From Terrabacter sp. 28 (GTDB lineage Bacteria > Actinomycetota > Actinomycetes > Actinomycetales > Dermatophilaceae), in contig JYOE01000024.1 in the NCBI GenBank assembly GCA_000955875.1, positions 568 through 64,567 on the forward strand: a DNA stretch of 64,000 nt, given 5' to 3'. The notes beneath the pieces are model-generated. The model searched no databases. It was not told where the DNA came from and saw only the letters and a list, made by a program, of their open reading frames with translations. A program made the position numbers and the translations under genes. Shown in pieces: positions 44,830 to 58,865 of the stretch. Each line of letters opens with the position of its first letter. The stretch's first letter is position 1.

Positions 44830-46878
44830 TCAGTCGGTCGTGAGGGCCGTGGGCAGCGGCTCGGCGTGCACGATCGTCAGCTCGGACACCGCCCGGGTCA
44901 GCACGACGTAGAGGCGGCGCAGGCCGGTGCGCTCGTCGGGCTCGGCGGCCGCGATGGCGCTCGGCTCCACGACGACGGTCCGGTCGAACTCGAGACCCTT
45001 GGCGACGCTCACCGGCACGACCTCGACCTGGCGGTCCTCGTCGTCGCCGTGGTCGACGTCGAGGCGCCCGTGCGGCACCGACGCCGCCGTCAGGGCTGCC
45101 GACACGGCCTCGACGGAGGCATCCGCGACGATGACACCCACCGAGCCCGGTGCGGCGGCCGCCGTCTCGACGGCGCGCACCATCTCGGTGTGCAGCTCGT
45201 CGGCGGCGGCCCGCCGCAGCTCGAGCCGGCCGGGGTTCTCGCGCACCGACACCGGGGCGCCCAGCCCCGGCGCCATGTGCGGCAGCAGGCGAGCCGCGTA
45301 CTCGATGACGACGGCGGGCACGCGGAAGCCGCGGTCGAGCACGACGAGGTCGTGGTCTGCCTTGCCGAGGTGGCGCATCGCTTCGTCCCACGAGCCGGTC
45401 GCCCACGGCGTCGTGCCCTGGGCGATGTCGCCGAGCACGGTGACCGAGCCGGTCGAGGCTCGCCGACCGACCGCACGCAGCTGCATCGGCGAGAGGTCCT
45501 GCGCCTCGTCGAGGACGACGTGCCCGAGGCTCGGCACCCGGCGCAGCACGTCGTCGACCTCGTCGAGCAGCGCCATGTCGGCCCGCGACCACTTCGCGGA
45601 CCCCTTGGTGCGAGCAGGCTTGTGCCACAACAGCAACGCCTGCTCGTCGGCGGTGAGGTCGTCACCCGCGGCCTCGCGCAGCGCCTCGGCGTCGGAGAGC
45701 AGCCGGTGCAGCACGCCCTGCGGGTCGAGGGCGGGCCACACGGCTGCGACGTACTTCTTGACCGCCGGCGACTTGGCGACAGCGTCCTGGACGCGGTCGT
45801 CGGGCGCCTCGCCCGACCGCTCCATCTCGAGGAGCACGTGGTGAGCGAGCCGCTGGGGGAGCAGGTCACGAGCGGCCGAGTAGCGCACGCCGCGGGCTGC
45901 GAGCTCGTCGAGGATCTCCTTCACCTCGTATGCCGGCACGCGCCACTTGCGCACCCCGCGCGGCACCACGAGCGGCTCCGACGGTCGGGCCACGTGCGAC
46001 CAGACGGCGCGGTGCAGCACCGCCGCGAGACGCGCGTCGCCCTTGAGGGTCGCCACGTCGGCGGGCTCCTCGGCGCGCACCCGGCCGTGCTCGAGCAGCG
46101 TCTCGATCGTGGCGTGGCCGACCCGCACCTCACCCAGGGAGGGCAGCACCGCGCCGATGTGGTCGAGGAAGGCCCGGTTCGGACCGACGACGAGCACGCC
46201 CGACCGGTCGAGGCGCTCGCGGAACGAGTAGAGCAGCCAGGCCGCACGGTGCAGCCCGACCGCGGTCTTGCCGGTGCCCGGTGCGCCCTGCACGCAGACG
46301 CTCACCGCGACGTCGCTGCGGACGATCTCGTCCTGCTCGGGCTGGATCGTCGAGACGATGTCGCGCATCGGGCCCGTGCGCGGGCGCTCGATCTCAGCGG
46401 CGAGCAGCGATCCCGTCGCCGAGTCCTGCTGCCCGGGCTCGCGGAGGCGCTCGTCCTCGAAGGCCGTGAGCCGGCCGCGGTCGACGCCGAACCGGCGACG
46501 CAGCACGACGTCCATCGGGTCGAGGGACGACGCCCGGTAGAACGCGGTCGAGATCGGGGCGCGCCAGTCGACGACCACCGCGTCACCGGCCTCGTCCGAG
46601 ACGTGGCGGCGGCCGATGTGGAACTGCTCCGCCGGGGCGTCGGCCGGGTCGACGTCGATGCGGCCGAAGAAGAGGGTCGTGCGGGGGTCGTCCTGGAGCG
46701 ACGCGATGCGCCGTGCCAGCACGCGGCCGAGCACCTCGCCCGAGATGGCGTCGCTCGCCTTCGACGCGTCGAGGGACTCCGCCAGCCGGCGCATCCTCGC
46801 CAGCTGCTCGCGCGCGTCGTCGAGGTAGGCCTGCTCACGGGCGAGCTCGCCGGTCAGGTCGGTGTCGGGGGCGAGCAC
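44830..46878 (-). CDS. HelD-family UvrD-like ATPase (second paralogue)
   Basis: 682 residues. N-terminal coiled coil (~10-60), VVDWRAPISTAFYRAS block, Walker A GAPGTGKT (198-205), VLDEAQDLSPMQLRA (Walker B), and C-terminal RRLYVVLTRAVSELTIVH. Likely binds RNA polymerase and recycles stalled complexes like mycobacterial HelD. It differs from the gene at 16905 throughout, so it is not a recent duplicate, and no RAE-like palindrome is upstream. GTG start. Confidence 0.85.
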   Translation of the reverse strand: MLAPDTDLTGELAREQAYLDDAREQLARMRRLAESLDASKASDAISGEVLGRVLARRIASLQDDPRTTLFFGRIDVDPADAPAEQFHIGRRHVSDEAGDAVVVDWRAPISTAFYRASSLDPMDVVLRRRFGVDRGRLTAFEDERLREPGQQDSATGSLLAAEIERPRTGPMRDIVSTIQPEQDEIVRSDVAVSVCVQGAPGTGKTAVGLHRAAWLLYSFRERLDRSGVLVVGPNRAFLDHIGAVLPSLGEVRVGHATIETLLEHGRVRAEEPADVATLKGDARLAAVLHRAVWSHVARPSEPLVVPRGVRKWRVPAYEVKEILDELAARGVRYSAARDLLPQRLAHHVLLEMERSGEAPDDRVQDAVAKSPAVKKYVAAVWPALDPQGVLHRLLSDAEALREAAGDDLTADEQALLLWHKPARTKGSAKWSRADMALLDEVDDVLRRVPSLGHVVLDEAQDLSPMQLRAVGRRASTGSVTVLGDIAQGTTPWATGSWDEAMRHLGKADHDLVVLDRGFRVPAVVIEYAARLLPHMAPGLGAPVSVRENPGRLELRRAAADELHTEMVRAVETAAAAPGSVGVIVADASVEAVSAALTAASVPHGRLDVDHGDDEDRQVEVVPVSVAKGLEFDRTVVVEPSAIAAAEPDERTGLRRLYVVLTRAVSELTIVHAEPLPTALTTD

Positions 46879-46981
46879 GCGTGGAACCTCTCTGCGTCAG
46901 GGGAGCGGGGCAGCGGGCCAGCGTACACCGGTGCCGGCGGGCGTCGGCCGGCGCGATTCCGCGATCAGGCGGCCCCGCGGC

Positions 46982-46987
46982 TAGACT
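46982..46987 (+). promoter_or_regulatory. Putative -10 box for efp
   Basis: TAGACT in the 204-base divergent gap between the HelD-like gene and efp, giving a ~90-base leader. TTCCGC at 46957-46962 is a weak -35 candidate. I see no promoter for the HelD-like gene I would defend. Confidence 0.45.
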
Positions 46988-47082
46988 CGTGCGGCAACTC
47001 CCCAAGTCAAGAACGCCCGGGGCTGCGGCGTGCCCATCGGCGCGCGCCGAGCCGGCCGGCATACGAAGGTGGACACACAACG

Positions 47083-47646
47083 ATGGCTACGACCAACGAC
47101 CTGAAGAACGGCATGGTGCTCAACATCGAGGGACAGCTCTGGTCCGTCGTCGAGTTCCAGCACGTGAAGCCCGGCAAGGGCCCGGCCTTCGTGCGCACCA
47201 AGCTCAAGGCCGTCCTTTCCGGCAAGGTCGTCGACAAGACGTTCAACGCCGGCACCAAGGTCGAGACGAGCAACGTCGACAAGCGCACGATGCAGTACCT
47301 CTACAAGGACGGCACCGACTTCGTGTTCATGGACACCGACACCTACGACCAGCTCCACGTGTCGGAGACCGTCGTGGGCGACGCCGCCAACTACCTCCTC
47401 GAGAACCAGAACGCCATCGTGGCCACCAACGAGGGCCTGCCCCTCTACGTCGAGCTGCCCGCGTCGGTCGTTCTCGAGATCACCCACACCGAGCCGGGCC
47501 TGCAGGGCGACCGCTCGACCGGCGGCACCAAGCCGGCCACGCTCGAGACCGGCGCCCAGATCAACGTGCCGCTGTTCCTCGAGTCCGGCACGAAGGTCAA
47601 GGTGGACACCCGCGACGGGTCCTACCTCGGCCGCGTCAACGACTGA
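47083..47646 (+). CDS. efp: Elongation factor P
   Basis: 187 residues, the normal EF-P length. KOW-like domain I with the tip loop HVKPGKGPAF (Lys32), then two OB domains, the last ending KVDTRDGSYLGRVND. Rescues ribosomes stalled at polyproline. The start is fixed by homology; the frame is open far upstream without coding. Followed by nusB. Confidence 0.96.
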   Translation: MATTNDLKNGMVLNIEGQLWSVVEFQHVKPGKGPAFVRTKLKAVLSGKVVDKTFNAGTKVETSNVDKRTMQYLYKDGTDFVFMDTDTYDQLHVSETVVGDAANYLLENQNAIVATNEGLPLYVELPASVVLEITHTEPGLQGDRSTGGTKPATLETGAQINVPLFLESGTKVKVDTRDGSYLGRVND

Positions 47647-47662
47647 GCGGACTCGAACTCCC

Positions 47663-48076
47663 TTGGCAGCACGCAGCAAGGCCCGCACGCGGGCCCTCGA
47701 CATCCTCTTCGAGGCGGACCAGCGCGGGATGAACGCCGAGGCGCTCCTCGACGAGCGCCTGCGCGACCGTGAGTCGCGGGCGGCCAACAACCCCTACACG
47801 GCCGACCTCGTCCGCGGCGTCGTGAGCCGGTGGAACGACATCAACGGCGCCCTCACCGACTACAGCCAGGGCTGGACCCTCGACCGCATGCCTGCGGTCG
47901 ACCGGACCATCCTGCGGCTCGGCGCGTGGGAGGTGCTCTGGAACGACGAGATCCCCGACGCGGTCGCGATCTCCGAGGCAGTGGCGCTCGCGACCGAGCT
48001 GTCGACCGACGAGTCCCCGGCGTTCGTCAACGGCCTCCTCGCCCGGCTCGCCGAGGTCAAGGCGACCATCGTCTGA
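47663..48076 (+). CDS. nusB: Transcription antitermination factor NusB
   Basis: 137 residues, all-helical NusB fold (RSKARTRALDILFEADQRG; LRLGAWEVLW; AVALATELS; FVNGLLARLAE). Part of the boxA antitermination complex for rRNA operons. TTG start, 16 bases after efp; no strong ribosome site, so coupling to efp is likely. Confidence 0.93.
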   Translation: MAARSKARTRALDILFEADQRGMNAEALLDERLRDRESRAANNPYTADLVRGVVSRWNDINGALTDYSQGWTLDRMPAVDRTILRLGAWEVLWNDEIPDAVAISEAVALATELSTDESPAFVNGLLARLAEVKATIV

Positions 48077-48101
48077 CCGGTACGGGCACCGCCCGCGCCG
48101 T

Positions 48102-48141
48102 GCCGAAGGGCACCCACCGATCCCGGTGGGTGCCCTTCGGC
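48102..48141. terminator. Bidirectional hairpin terminator between nusB and the convergent gene
   Basis: A perfect 17-base stem (48102-48118 with 48125-48141) and 6-base loop centred in the 82-base gap between convergent genes. Confidence 0.8.
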
Positions 48142-48158
48142 GTCGGGGCACGTCAGCG

Positions 48159-49268
48159 TCAGGTGTCGAGCACCGCGGAGAGGGGACGGCCCAGCAGGAC
48201 CGCCAGTCGGTCGACCTCCGCCTCCAGGGCGCTGATGGGGGCCCGCCCGTCGTCGGTCGACCACGCGACGTGCACCTCGTCCCGGCGCACGGTCCACGTC
48301 CCGCCGACGACACCGCCGACCACGACGACGTCGGCGCCGTTCGTGACCTGGGTGCGCAGCGCGGGAGGCACGATGCTGTCGTCCTTCGTGCCGGGACCCA
48401 TGACCCACGGGTCGTGGCCCGGCAGCAGCCGCACGGCATCCGTCGGCTCCGTGGCGCGCAGGTCGTCGAGGTCCTCAGCGAGGACGTATGCCGTGCGGCC
48501 GGCGACGTCGACGGCCTCGAGGCGCTCGCGCAGGCCCTCCCACCAGCGGTCGATGCGGCGGCGGCCGGCGCTCAGGCCGGCGCCGAGCCAGTAGTGCACG
48601 TGCTCGGGCGTCGCCGGACCGTACGCGCGCAGGTAGGCGCTGACGGCATACGGGCCCGCCTCCTCGAGCTCCCAGACCCCGGCCCAGCGCGGGTTGTCGT
48701 CGAGGCGCTGGAACGTCGCCCGACCGTCGCGCGGTGGCCCGAGGCCCATGTCGCCCTGCCACGTGAGCGGCTTGACGAGCGTGCCGGCGCCGTCGGCGAA
48801 GACGGTGCGCAGGTGGCGGTATGCCGGCCGGCGGGTCACGGCCGCGCCCAGCTCGGCGAGGGTCAGCGGGCCGCCCGCGAGCGCCTCGCGCACGGTCGCG
48901 CGGAAGGCGGGCCAGTCCTGGGGGCGCAGGCGGTAGTGGTCCTGCCAGCTCTTGAGCTCCCACTGCCGACCGGCCGCGCGGAGGGCGAGGTACGCGCCGC
49001 CGTCCTCGGGGGACAGGTAGTGGGCGCCGCCGCGGAACGCGAACGCGTTGACCAGGTGCCCGTCGGCGAGCGCCCTGGCGACCTCTCCGGGGCGCGGGCG
49101 CGCGCGACGCAGGCCGACCGTGAGCTCTGCGAGCCGCTGCTGCTTGGCGGGAACCGCCCCGAGGCGCTGCACGACCTCGACGACGGGCTCGTGCCCCACC
49201 GGCGCGACCAGCTGTCGCCCCAGCCGCCAGGCCAGCGCCTGCTCCCACGTGGTCGCCACCGTCGACAT
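48159..49268 (-). CDS. Winged-helix DNA-binding protein (HTH_42, AlkZ/YcaQ-like)
   Basis: 369 residues, with tandem winged-helix segments of the HTH_42 family. This superfamily includes the DNA glycosylases AlkZ and YcaQ, which unhook interstrand crosslinks. N-terminal LAWRLGRQ is typical of the actinobacterial branch; I cannot confirm the catalytic Gln motif, so glycosylase activity is uncertain. ATG start; divergent from pyrR. Confidence 0.72.
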   Translation of the reverse strand: MSTVATTWEQALAWRLGRQLVAPVGHEPVVEVVQRLGAVPAKQQRLAELTVGLRRARPRPGEVARALADGHLVNAFAFRGGAHYLSPEDGGAYLALRAAGRQWELKSWQDHYRLRPQDWPAFRATVREALAGGPLTLAELGAAVTRRPAYRHLRTVFADGAGTLVKPLTWQGDMGLGPPRDGRATFQRLDDNPRWAGVWELEEAGPYAVSAYLRAYGPATPEHVHYWLGAGLSAGRRRIDRWWEGLRERLEAVDVAGRTAYVLAEDLDDLRATEPTDAVRLLPGHDPWVMGPGTKDDSIVPPALRTQVTNGADVVVVGGVVGGTWTVRRDEVHVAWSTDDGRAPISALEAEVDRLAVLLGRPLSAVLDT

Positions 49269-49361
49269 GGTCGGAGGCTAACCGCCGACCAGGACGATCT
49301 GCAGCCGGGACGTCGACGTGCCGAGGACTGGACCGATTCGGGGCCACGCCGGTGTGGCCGC

Positions 49362-49367
49362 TAGACT
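49362..49367 (+). promoter_or_regulatory. Putative -10 box of the pyr operon
   Basis: TAGACT lies ~60 bases before the pyrR start, placing the transcription start near 49374 so that the PyrR-binding hairpin is in the mRNA leader. Confidence 0.5.
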
Positions 49368-49390
49368 CCACGGCGACGACATCCTTTAAC

Positions 49391-49417
49391 CACCGTCCTG
49401 TGAGGCGGGGAAGGAGG
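49391..49417 (+). promoter_or_regulatory. pyrR: PyrR-binding RNA hairpin overlapping the pyrR ribosome-binding site
   Basis: The mRNA would contain CCGUCCUGUGAGGCGG: outer CCG/CGG pairs, inner CC/GG pairs and a purine-rich GUGA loop, the consensus PyrR-binding loop (UCC-N-GNGAGG). The ribosome site AAGGAGG follows at 49411-49417. In Mycobacterium smegmatis such an element gives PyrR-dependent repression of translation when UMP is plentiful. There is no separate terminator hairpin, which favours translational control. Confidence 0.75.
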
Positions 49418-49427
49418 TCCAGCGGCT

Positions 49428-50026
49428 GTGACCTGCCCTGACCTGAGTGCATCTGCCCAGTCATCGACCGATCGCTCGAGCATCCCCGACGACGCTCGCG
49501 ACGTGATGACCGAAGGAGACGTCTCCCGGGCGCTGCGGCGCATCGGGCACGAGATCCTCGAGCGCAACAAGGGGAGCGAGGGGCTCGTCCTCCTCGGGAT
49601 CCCCTCGCGCGGCGTCCCGCTCGCCCGCCGCCTCGCGGCCGGCATCGAGCAGGTCGAGGGCCGTCCCGTCCCGGTCGGCGAGCTCGACATCACGCTCCAC
49701 CGCGACGACCTGCGCCGCAACCCCGTGCGCACCGCCCACCGGTCGCGCATCCCCGACGGTGGCATCGACGACAAGGTCGTCGTCCTCGTCGACGACGTGC
49801 TCTACTCGGGGCGCACGATCCGGGCCGCCCTCGACGCGCTCTCCGAGCTGGGGCGACCGCGTGCCGTGCGGCTGGCGGTGCTCGTCGACCGCGGCCACCG
49901 CGAGCTGCCGATCCGCGCCGACCACGTCGGCAAGAACCTGCCGACGTCGCGCGAGGAGCGGGTGCACGTGCGCGTCGCCGAGCTGGACGGGCTCGACGTC
50001 GTGCGCATCAGCGGGGGCGAGGCCCG

Positions 50027-50030
<4 letters not shown>
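49428..50030 (+). CDS. pyrR: PyrR bifunctional pyr regulator / uracil phosphoribosyltransferase
   Basis: 200 residues from GTG at 49428, ten bases after AAGGAGG; the first ~26 residues precede the conserved core (VMTEGDVSRALRRIGHEILE). The PRPP loop VVLVDDVLYSGRTIRAALD and LDITLHRDD are present. Binds UMP and the leader hairpin to repress the operon. ATG at 49506 is an alternative start. Confidence 0.94.
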
Positions 50031-51024
<994 letters not shown>

Positions 51025-51028
<4 letters not shown>

Positions 51029-52362
51029 GCCGCCTCGTGATCCGCGGCGCCCGCCTGCTCGGTGCCGACGCCGCCGACCTGCTCGTCGAGGACGGCGTCG
51101 TCACGGAGGTCGGCTCGGTCACGGCCCCGTCCGACGCCGAGTTGCTCGACGCCGACGGCCTCGTCGCGCTGCCAGGTCTCGTCGACCTGCACGTGCACCT
51201 GCGCGAGCCCGGTCGCGAGGACGCCGAGACGATCGCCACCGGGTCGGCAGCCGCCGCAGCCGGCGGCTTCACGGCCGTCTTCGCGATGGCCAACACCAAC
51301 CCCGTCACCGACACGGCCGAAGCGGCCGAGCGCGTGCTCGACCTCGGGCGCGCCTGCGGACTCACCGAGGTCGTGCCGGTCGGCGCCGTGACGAAGGGTC
51401 TGGAGGGCGCCGAGCTCGCCGAGCTCGGCCTCATGGCCCGGTCGCGCGCCAAGGTCCGGGTCTTCAGCGACGACGGACACTGCGTCCACGACGCACGCAT
51501 CATGCGGCGGGCGCTCGAGTACATCAAGCCCTTCGGTGGCGTCATCAGCCAGCACGCGCAGGACCCGCGCCTCGCCGGCCGCGAGGCCTGCTGCCACGAG
51601 GGCGAGGTCTCCGGCCGCCTCGGGCTGCCCGGCTGGCCCGGCATCGCCGAGGAGTCCGTGGTCGCCCGCGACGTCATGCTGGCCCGCCACACCGGCTCGC
51701 GCGTCCACGTCGCACACGTCTCCACGGCCGGCACCGTCGAGGTGATCCGCTGGGCCAAGGCGCAGGGCATCGACGTCACCGCCGAGGTGACGCCGCACCA
51801 CCTCGCACTCACCACCGACCTGCTGGTCGGCTACGACCCCGTCTACAAGGTCAACCCGCCGCTGCGGCCGACCGAGGACGTCGAGGTGCTGCGAGCAGCC
51901 CTGGCCGACGGCACGATCGACGCGGTCGCCACCGACCACGCACCGCACGCCCGCCACGACAAGGAGCACGCCTTCGTCGACGCGGCGTTCGGCATGCTCG
52001 GGCTCGAGACGGCGCTCTCGGTGGTCAGCGACGTGATGGTCCACGGCGGTCTGCTCGACTGGGCCGACGTCGCCCGGGTCATGTCCACCACTCCGGCCCG
52101 CATCGGCGGGCTGGCCCACCAGGGAAGGGGACTCGCCGTCGGCGCCCCCGCCCACATCACCCTCGTCGACCCCGACCGCGAGGTCACGGTCGACGCCGCC
52201 GCGAGCCGCAGCCGCTCGCGCAACAACCCGTGGCACGGGCGCACCCTGCGCGGAGCCGTCGAGGCGACGGTCTACGCAGGGCGCGTCACCCACGACGCCC
52301 GCAACGGGGCGGGCACCCGACGAGAACTGACGAACGCGACGACCTCAGGGGCAGACCTGTGA
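51025..52362 (+). CDS. pyrC: Dihydroorotase (type I)
   Basis: 445 residues. Metal ligands in DLHVHLREPG, the FSDDGHCV region, QHAQDP, VSTAGTVE, and DHAPHA. Amidohydrolase fold. Closes carbamoyl-aspartate to dihydroorotate. It overlaps carA directly; the membrane-protein gene found between them in M. tuberculosis (Rv1382) is missing. Confidence 0.95.
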
Positions 52363-53578
52363 CGACCCAGACACCGCTGACCGTACCCACCCGCGACGGG
52401 CACCCGGGCCGCACCCGCGTGGCGGCGACCCTCGTGCTCGAGGACGGCCGCACCTTCCGCGGCGCCTCCTACGGAGCGCTCGGCCAGACGGTCGGCGAGG
52501 CGGTCTTCTCCACCGGCATGACCGGCTACCAGGAGACCCTCACCGACCCCAGCTACCACCGCCAGGTCATCGTCATGACGGCGCCGCACGTCGGCAACAC
52601 GGGCGTCAACACCGAGGACGACGAGAGCACCCGCATCTGGGCCGCCGGCTACGTCGTGCGCGACCCCGCGATCCGCTCGTCGAACTGGCGCGCCACCCGC
52701 GACCTCGAGGACGAGCTCGCCGACCAGGGCGTCGTGGGCATCTGCGACATCGACACGCGCGCGCTGACCCGCCACCTGCGCGAGCGCGGCGCCATGCGTG
52801 TGGGCATCTTCAGCGGCGACGCCGCCGAACGGGGCGACGACGAGCTGCTCGACGCCGTCCGCACGAGTCCGCAGATGGCGGGCGCGGCCCTCGCCGCCGA
52901 GGTCACCACCGCCGAGCCGTATGCCGTCCCGGCCGTCGGCGAGAAGCGCTTCACCGTCGCGGCCATCGACCTCGGCATCAAGGCGATGACGCCGCAGCTC
53001 ATGGCGCAGCGCGGTATCGAGGTGCACGTCCTGCCGGCCACCGCCACGATCGACGACGTGCTCGCGGTGGGGGAGTCCGGCCCCGACGGCGTGTTCTTCT
53101 CCAACGGCCCCGGTGACCCGGCGAGCGCCGAGCACGAGGTGACGCTGCTGCGCCAGGTGCTCGACCGCGGCCTGCCGTTCTTCGGCATCTGCTTCGGCAA
53201 CCAGCTGCTCGGCCGGGCCCTCGGCTTCGGCACCTACAAGCTGAAGTACGGCCACCGCGGCATCAACCAGCCGGTCATGGACCGCACGACCGGCAAGGTC
53301 GAGGTCACGGCCCACAACCACGGCTTCGCCGTCGACGCGCCCCTCGACGAGGACAGCGACACGGCATACGGCCGGGTGCGCGTCTCGCACGTGTGCCTCA
53401 ACGACGACGTCGTCGAGGGTCTCGAGTGCCTCGACCGGCCCGCGTACTCCGTCCAGTACCACCCCGAGGCAGCAGCGGGTCCCCACGACGCCGCCTACCT
53501 CTTCGACCGCTTCGTGGAGCTCATGACCAACCGACAGACCAACCACCAGCAGATCTCGGCGAGCGAGGGGGCCCACTG

Positions 53579-53579
<1 letters not shown>
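52359..53579 (+). CDS. carA: Carbamoyl-phosphate synthase small (glutaminase) subunit
   Basis: 406 residues from GTG at 52359. N-terminal small-subunit domain (FSTGMTGYQETLTDPSY), then a class I amidotransferase with nucleophile Cys in FGICFGNQLL and the HNHGF and YHPEA blocks. Releases ammonia for CarB. Overlaps pyrC by four bases and carB by one. Confidence 0.95.
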
Positions 53580-56907
<3,328 letters not shown>

Positions 56908-56911
<4 letters not shown>

Positions 56912-57846
56912 CAGGCCCTGTGACCGGCCCTGTGACAGGCCCTGTGACCGGCCCTGTGACCGAGCGCGGACTGCGTGCCCGTGTGACCCAGGAGGTCGCC
57001 GAGGTCATCGCGACCCGCCGCGTCGGCGCCTACCAGCACATCACGCTCGTCGCCCCGGGGGTCGCCGAGCTGGCGCGCCCCGGCCAGTTCGTGGCGCTCG
57101 CCGTCGGTGGCGAGTCCTCCGGCACGCTGCTGCGGCGCTCGTTCTCGATCCACAAGGTCAGCCCGAGCGGCACCTACGGCGGCACCGTCGAGATCGTCGT
57201 CTCGGCGGTCGGGGCGGGCACCCGCTGGATCGTCGACCGCGCGCCGCACGACACCATCGACGTCGTCGGTCCGCTCGGCAAGGCGTTCCCGCTCCCCACC
57301 GACCCGGTCGCCTGCGTCCTCGTCGGCGGCGGCTACGGCAGCGCCCCGCTCTTCTGGCTCGCCGGCGAGCTGCGCGAGCGCGGCTGCCACGTCGAGATGG
57401 TGCTCGGCGCCGCGAGCGAGGACCGCCTCTTCGGCGTCGTCGAGGCACGGCGCAGCTGCGACGGCGTCACCGTCACGACCGACGACGGCTCGGCCGGCCA
57501 GCAGGGCTGGGTCAGCGACGTGCTGCCCGACATCATCGACCGCACGAAGGCCGGCGTCGTCTACGGCTGCGGCCCCATGGGCATGCTCGAGTCGATCACC
57601 CGGGTCGCCGACGACCACGGCGCAGTCGCGCAGGTGGCCGTCGAGGAGTCGATGGCCTGCGGCATCGGCGTGTGCATGACGTGCGTCATGCCCGTGGTGG
57701 GCTCCGACGGGCGTACGCGCATGGTGCGCTCGTGCGTCGAGGGCCCCGTGTTCCGGGGCGACCGCGTCCGTTGGGACGCCTTCGACGGGGGGCACGCGAG
57801 GGTGCCCGACGATGCCGTCGGCGCGCCGAAGGTGGGTGGGCACTGA
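56908..57846 (+). CDS. pyrK: Dihydroorotate dehydrogenase electron-transfer subunit PyrK
   Basis: 312 residues from the GTG overlapping carB. A TGPV tetrapeptide repeated four times precedes the FAD domain (RRSFSIHKV), the NAD domain (VLVGGGYGSAPLFWL) and the 2Fe-2S ligands in ACGIGVCMTCVMP and RSCVEGP. Passes electrons from the PyrD flavin to NAD. Each repeat contains an in-frame GTG (56920, 56932, 56944, 56956), so the true start is uncertain. Confidence 0.9.
56911..56958 (+). repeat. 12-base tandem repeat, four units (two 24-base units), at the pyrK start
   Basis: Units alternate acaggccctgtg and accggccctgtg, making a 24-base unit repeated exactly twice. They encode TGPV and each holds a GTG in frame with pyrK. 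Confidence 0.93.
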
Positions 57847-58796
57847 TGGTCGACCTCTCCGTGGACCTCGGCGGCGGCCACCGCCTGCCGAACCCCCTCA
57901 TGACCGCGTCGGGCTGCGCCGCGAACGGCAAGGAGCTGCACCGCTTCTTCGACGTGTCGGACCTCGGCGCCTTCGTCACCAAGTCGGTCATGGCCGACCC
58001 CCGTTCGGGGCGCGGCACCCCGCGCATGGCCGAGACGCCCTCGGGCATGCTCAACTCGATCGGCCTGCAGGGGCCGGGCATCGAGGCGTTCGTCGACGAG
58101 GACCTGCCGTGGCTGCAGTCCGTCGGCGCCCGGGTGCTGCCGTCGATCGCGGGCAGCTCGAGCACCGAGTACGCCCACGTGGCCGCGACGCTCCGGGCCA
58201 GCAGGGCGTTCGACGCCGTCGTCGGTGTCGAGGTCAACATCTCGTGCCCCAACGTCGCCAACCGCGGGCTCGTCTTCGCGTGCGACCCGATGGCGTCGGC
58301 CAAGGTCATCGCCCTGGTGCGCGAGCAGCTGCCGCGTGACGTCCCCGTGTTCGCCAAGCTGAGCCCCGACGTCACCGACATCACCGCGATCGCAGCCGCC
58401 TGCGTCAAGGCCGGCGCCGACGGTCTGACGATGATCAACACCCTGCTGGGCATGGTCATCGACACCGACCGGATGCGTCCGCAGCTCGGCGGCGTCACCG
58501 GCGGGCTCTCGGGTCCCGGCATCAGGCCCGTCGCCGTGCGCGCGATCTGGCAGGTGCGTCAGGCGATGTTCGAGGGCCGCATCCCGACCGTGCCGATCAT
58601 CGGCGTCGGGGGAGTGCGCACCGGACGTGACGCGCTCGAGATGGTCGCCGCCGGCGCGAGCGCCATCCAGGTCGGCACCGTGGTCTTCAACGACCCGTCG
58701 GCCCCCGTCCGGGTGCTGCGCGAGCTGTGCGAGCTGCTCGAGGCCAAGGGCTACGACCACTTCACCGACGCCGTGGCCGTCGCCCACGGCCGCTGA
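57846..58796 (+). CDS. pyrD: Dihydroorotate dehydrogenase, class 1B
   Basis: 316 residues from ATG at 57846 (TGATG with pyrK). FMN barrel with PLMTASGCAANGKEL, active-site Cys in VEVNISCPNV (class 1 uses Cys; class 2 uses Ser), and GVGGVRTGRDALEM. Works with PyrK as an NAD-linked enzyme. M. tuberculosis and Streptomyces have a quinone-linked class 2 enzyme instead. Confidence 0.93.
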   Translation: MVDLSVDLGGGHRLPNPLMTASGCAANGKELHRFFDVSDLGAFVTKSVMADPRSGRGTPRMAETPSGMLNSIGLQGPGIEAFVDEDLPWLQSVGARVLPSIAGSSSTEYAHVAATLRASRAFDAVVGVEVNISCPNVANRGLVFACDPMASAKVIALVREQLPRDVPVFAKLSPDVTDITAIAAACVKAGADGLTMINTLLGMVIDTDRMRPQLGGVTGGLSGPGIRPVAVRAIWQVRQAMFEGRIPTVPIIGVGGVRTGRDALEMVAAGASAIQVGTVVFNDPSAPVRVLRELCELLEAKGYDHFTDAVAVAHGR

Positions 58797-58865
58797 CGGC
58801 CGCCGCCCTTCCCTCCAACCCTCCCACCCCTGCCCCTCCCGACCGCCGAGCGGAGACCCACGACC

